Shown: positions 62,658-64,000 of the stretch, piece after piece
Layout: every line of letters starts with the position of its first letter
Numbering within the stretch: position 1 is the stretch's first letter
Notes under the pieces: model-generated
The model's input: the letters and a program-made list of their open reading frames with translations, nothing else
Database searches by the model: none
Told to the model about the DNA's origin: nothing
Assembly (NCBI RefSeq): GCF_014268495.2
Contig: NZ_CP077087.1
Span: forward strand, 1,615,501-1,679,500
Source: Pseudomonas monsensis
GTDB lineage: Bacteria; Pseudomonadota; Gammaproteobacteria; Pseudomonadales; Pseudomonadaceae
DNA length: 64,000 bases
Direction: 5' to 3'
Made by a program: the position numbers and the translations under genes

Positions 62658-63412
62658 GGCGATTCCTTGTTTTTCAGGTGGACGATGGCGTTGCTGGCAA
62701 TCAACAGCGCGAGGGTGTGGCTGAGGTCGAACGGCGGGCTGTTTTGCGCGGACAGCAACAGCGGTTGGTCATTGAGCAGGTGACGCAGAAACACACTGGC
62801 GCCGGGTTCGACGGCAAACACCTCGATGTCGAGGCCGTTGCGCAGCACCAAGGCGTGCTGCCCGTGCCGGGTGTCGATGCCGCTCAGCGTCGCATCACCC
62901 TGATGCGCAGCCCAGATCGCAACCACGGCGTAGTGCGAGTCCAGCAAGTGCAGCGACGGATGAAGCTTGAAGCGCAGGTCGCTCAGCGCAGTCGGATCGG
63001 CGAGTGCCGCGGTGATCTGCTCCGGGCGCACCGGCAGTGCATCGCCGGCGTGGTAGGCGCGGGTGCGCAGGCGTTCGAGCCGTGCGACGTCGGCCAGATA
63101 CGGCACGCTCGCTGCCGGCTCGAATGCGTCGAGGAAGGCTGGCAGCGCTTCGCCGTAGCGACTCATCAACGGGGTTTCTGGCGGGTGTTGTTGTACGAAA
63201 ACAGCGGCCATGGCGCGGAAAAAATCCTCGCCGACCAATTGCTGCACCACCGGATAGCTGTCCGCCAACGCGTTGATCAGCGAACTCTGCACATTGTTGC
63301 GATACACCGAAAACCGACTGGCCGGATCGGCCCCGTTGGCACTGCACAGCCCATCGGGGCAGGGCAATTGCGGGTCGAGTAGCGCGGCAGCAAAAGCCGC
63401 TTGATGACTCAT
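62654..63412 (-). CDS. bufC: DUF2063 partner protein of an MNIO enzyme (BufC-like)
   Basis: A 252-residue protein. The N-terminal half is the DUF2063 domain ([45 protein letters not shown]); the C-terminal half is a second, partly beta domain. DUF2063 proteins are the recognition partners of DUF692 (MNIO) enzymes, presenting the precursor peptide. It overlaps the DUF692 gene and the DoxX gene by four bases each, which supports one operon. Name by family and context. Confidence 0.88.
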   Translation of the reverse strand: MSHQAAFAAALLDPQLPCPDGLCSANGADPASRFSVYRNNVQSSLINALADSYPVVQQLVGEDFFRAMAAVFVQQHPPETPLMSRYGEALPAFLDAFEPAASVPYLADVARLERLRTRAYHAGDALPVRPEQITAALADPTALSDLRFKLHPSLHLLDSHYAVVAIWAAHQGDATLSGIDTRHGQHALVLRNGLDIEVFAVEPGASVFLRHLLNDQPLLLSAQNSPPFDLSHTLALLIASNAIVHLKNKESP

Positions 63413-64000
63413 GACCGGACTCCCGCACCGAGCAGTATTTCGTCGGCCTGCCGTGCCTCGGCCAGCAGCACATTGAAGGCCGGGACCTGATTGTCACGTT
63501 CGATCAGCGTCGCTACCGGGCCGATACGCTCCAGCGCTTGTCGGTACAAGGCCCAAACGGTTTGATCAACCGGCGCTCCGTGATCGTCGATCAGCAAGCG
63601 GTCACCGAGGCTGTCGCAATCTTCGGCAAACCCGGCCAGATGAATCTCACCGACGGCGTGCAGCGGCAGCGCGTTGAGGTAGGCCTGCGGATCGCGTTGA
63701 TGGTTGATGCAAGAGACGTAGACGTTGTTGACGTCGAGCAGCAAGCCACAGCCGCTGCGACGGATGACTTCACTGATGAAGTCGGCTTCGTCGAGGGTCG
63801 AGTGTTGGAAGGCCAGATAGGTCGCCGGATTTTCCAGCAGCATCGGGCGTTTGAGGGTGTTCTGCACCTGGTCGATATGCGCGCAGACGCGGTTCAGCGT
63901 CGGCGTGTCGTAGGCCAGTGGCAGCAGGTCATTGAGGAACACCGGGCCGTGGCTCGACCAGGCCAGGTGTTCGGAAAAGGATTGGGGTTGATAACGCTCG
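63409..64000 (-). CDS. bufB: DUF692 multinuclear non-haem iron oxidative (MNIO) enzyme, BufB-like (C-terminal part, cut by window edge)
   Basis: The last 197 codons of a DUF692 protein; the start is beyond the right edge. Iron-ligand motifs are visible: LLENPATY (Glu), [10 protein letters not shown] (Asp, Asn), [10 protein letters not shown] (His), DDHGAPVD (Asp, His) and LIERDNQVP (Glu, Asp). These enzymes modify cysteines of a small precursor, as in methanobactin and bufferin biosynthesis. The precursor gene (BufA, DUF2282) is expected just upstream, outside the window. Stop overlaps the bufC start (ATGA). Confidence 0.9.
   Translation of the reverse strand, partial: ERYQPQSFSEHLAWSSHGPVFLNDLLPLAYDTPTLNRVCAHIDQVQNTLKRPMLLENPATYLAFQHSTLDEADFISEVIRRSGCGLLLDVNNVYVSCINHQRDPQAYLNALPLHAVGEIHLAGFAEDCDSLGDRLLIDDHGAPVDQTVWALYRQALERIGPVATLIERDNQVPAFNVLLAEARQADEILLGAGVRS

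Overview
This is about 64 kb of chromosomal DNA from a Pseudomonas species, most likely of the P. fluorescens group. The basis is the gene content (fpr beside a finR-type LysR gene, rhlG, quiP, mprF followed by a VirJ/AcvB-type hydrolase, kup, dcd, rimO, many Pseudomonas-type lipoproteins), the GC-rich coding DNA, and REP palindromes (GTGGGAGC... / ...GCTCCCAC) scattered between genes. Species is inferred; nothing in the window fixes it.

Layout. 0-9 kb: finR (edge-truncated), fpr, trmO, rhlG, a DUF1456 gene, a pseudouridine-synthase-like gene, a GNAT gene, rimO, kup and a DUF3077 gene with a structured leader. 9.6-20.5 kb: the mprF/aminoacyl-phosphatidylglycerol hydrolase pair, two nearly identical initiator tRNA genes, SOS-type dinB, a lipoprotein, proS, ampG and an alkyltransferase-like gene. 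20.6-34 kb: a DUF481 outer-membrane protein, a cold-shock protein, dcd, then the four ligase-associated DNA repair genes (PdeM phosphoesterase, Lhr-type helicase, ATP-dependent ligase, metallo-beta-lactamase-fold exonuclease) split into two pairs by an arginine/ornithine-type ABC transporter operon. 34-44 kb: quiP, a nu-class GST, an isochorismatase-fold protein, a small SEC-C/LEA14/YchJ cluster, two OmpA-like lipoproteins whose ribosome-binding sites lie in similar hairpins, and a DUF1145/collagen-like pair. 44-53 kb: dinG with a LexA-like box, an agarase-like glycoside hydrolase, a serine hydrolase, an OmpA lipoprotein with a histone-H1-like tail, pdxH and slyB. 53-55 kb: an accessory island with an S-pyocin/colicin-E3-type rRNase toxin and two paralogous putative immunity genes, translationally coupled. 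55-64 kb: nhaA, a cysteine-synthase-like gene, a FAD dehydrogenase, small lipoproteins, an SDR/LysR divergent pair and, at the right edge, the bufB-bufC-DoxX part of a bufferin-type MNIO RiPP operon.

Most of the window is ordinary core genome. The parts most worth a second look are the E3-type toxin with its two putative immunity genes (53.2-54.8 kb), the MNIO/bufferin operon cut by the right edge (62.2-64 kb), the paired RBS-sequestering hairpins before the two OmpA genes (40.6 and 41.4 kb), the structured leader of the DUF3077 gene (9.1-9.3 kb), and an oriented intergenic repeat family placed just after stop codons (5.1, 34.4 and 43.6 kb). No prophage, insertion sequence, CRISPR array or rRNA was seen.
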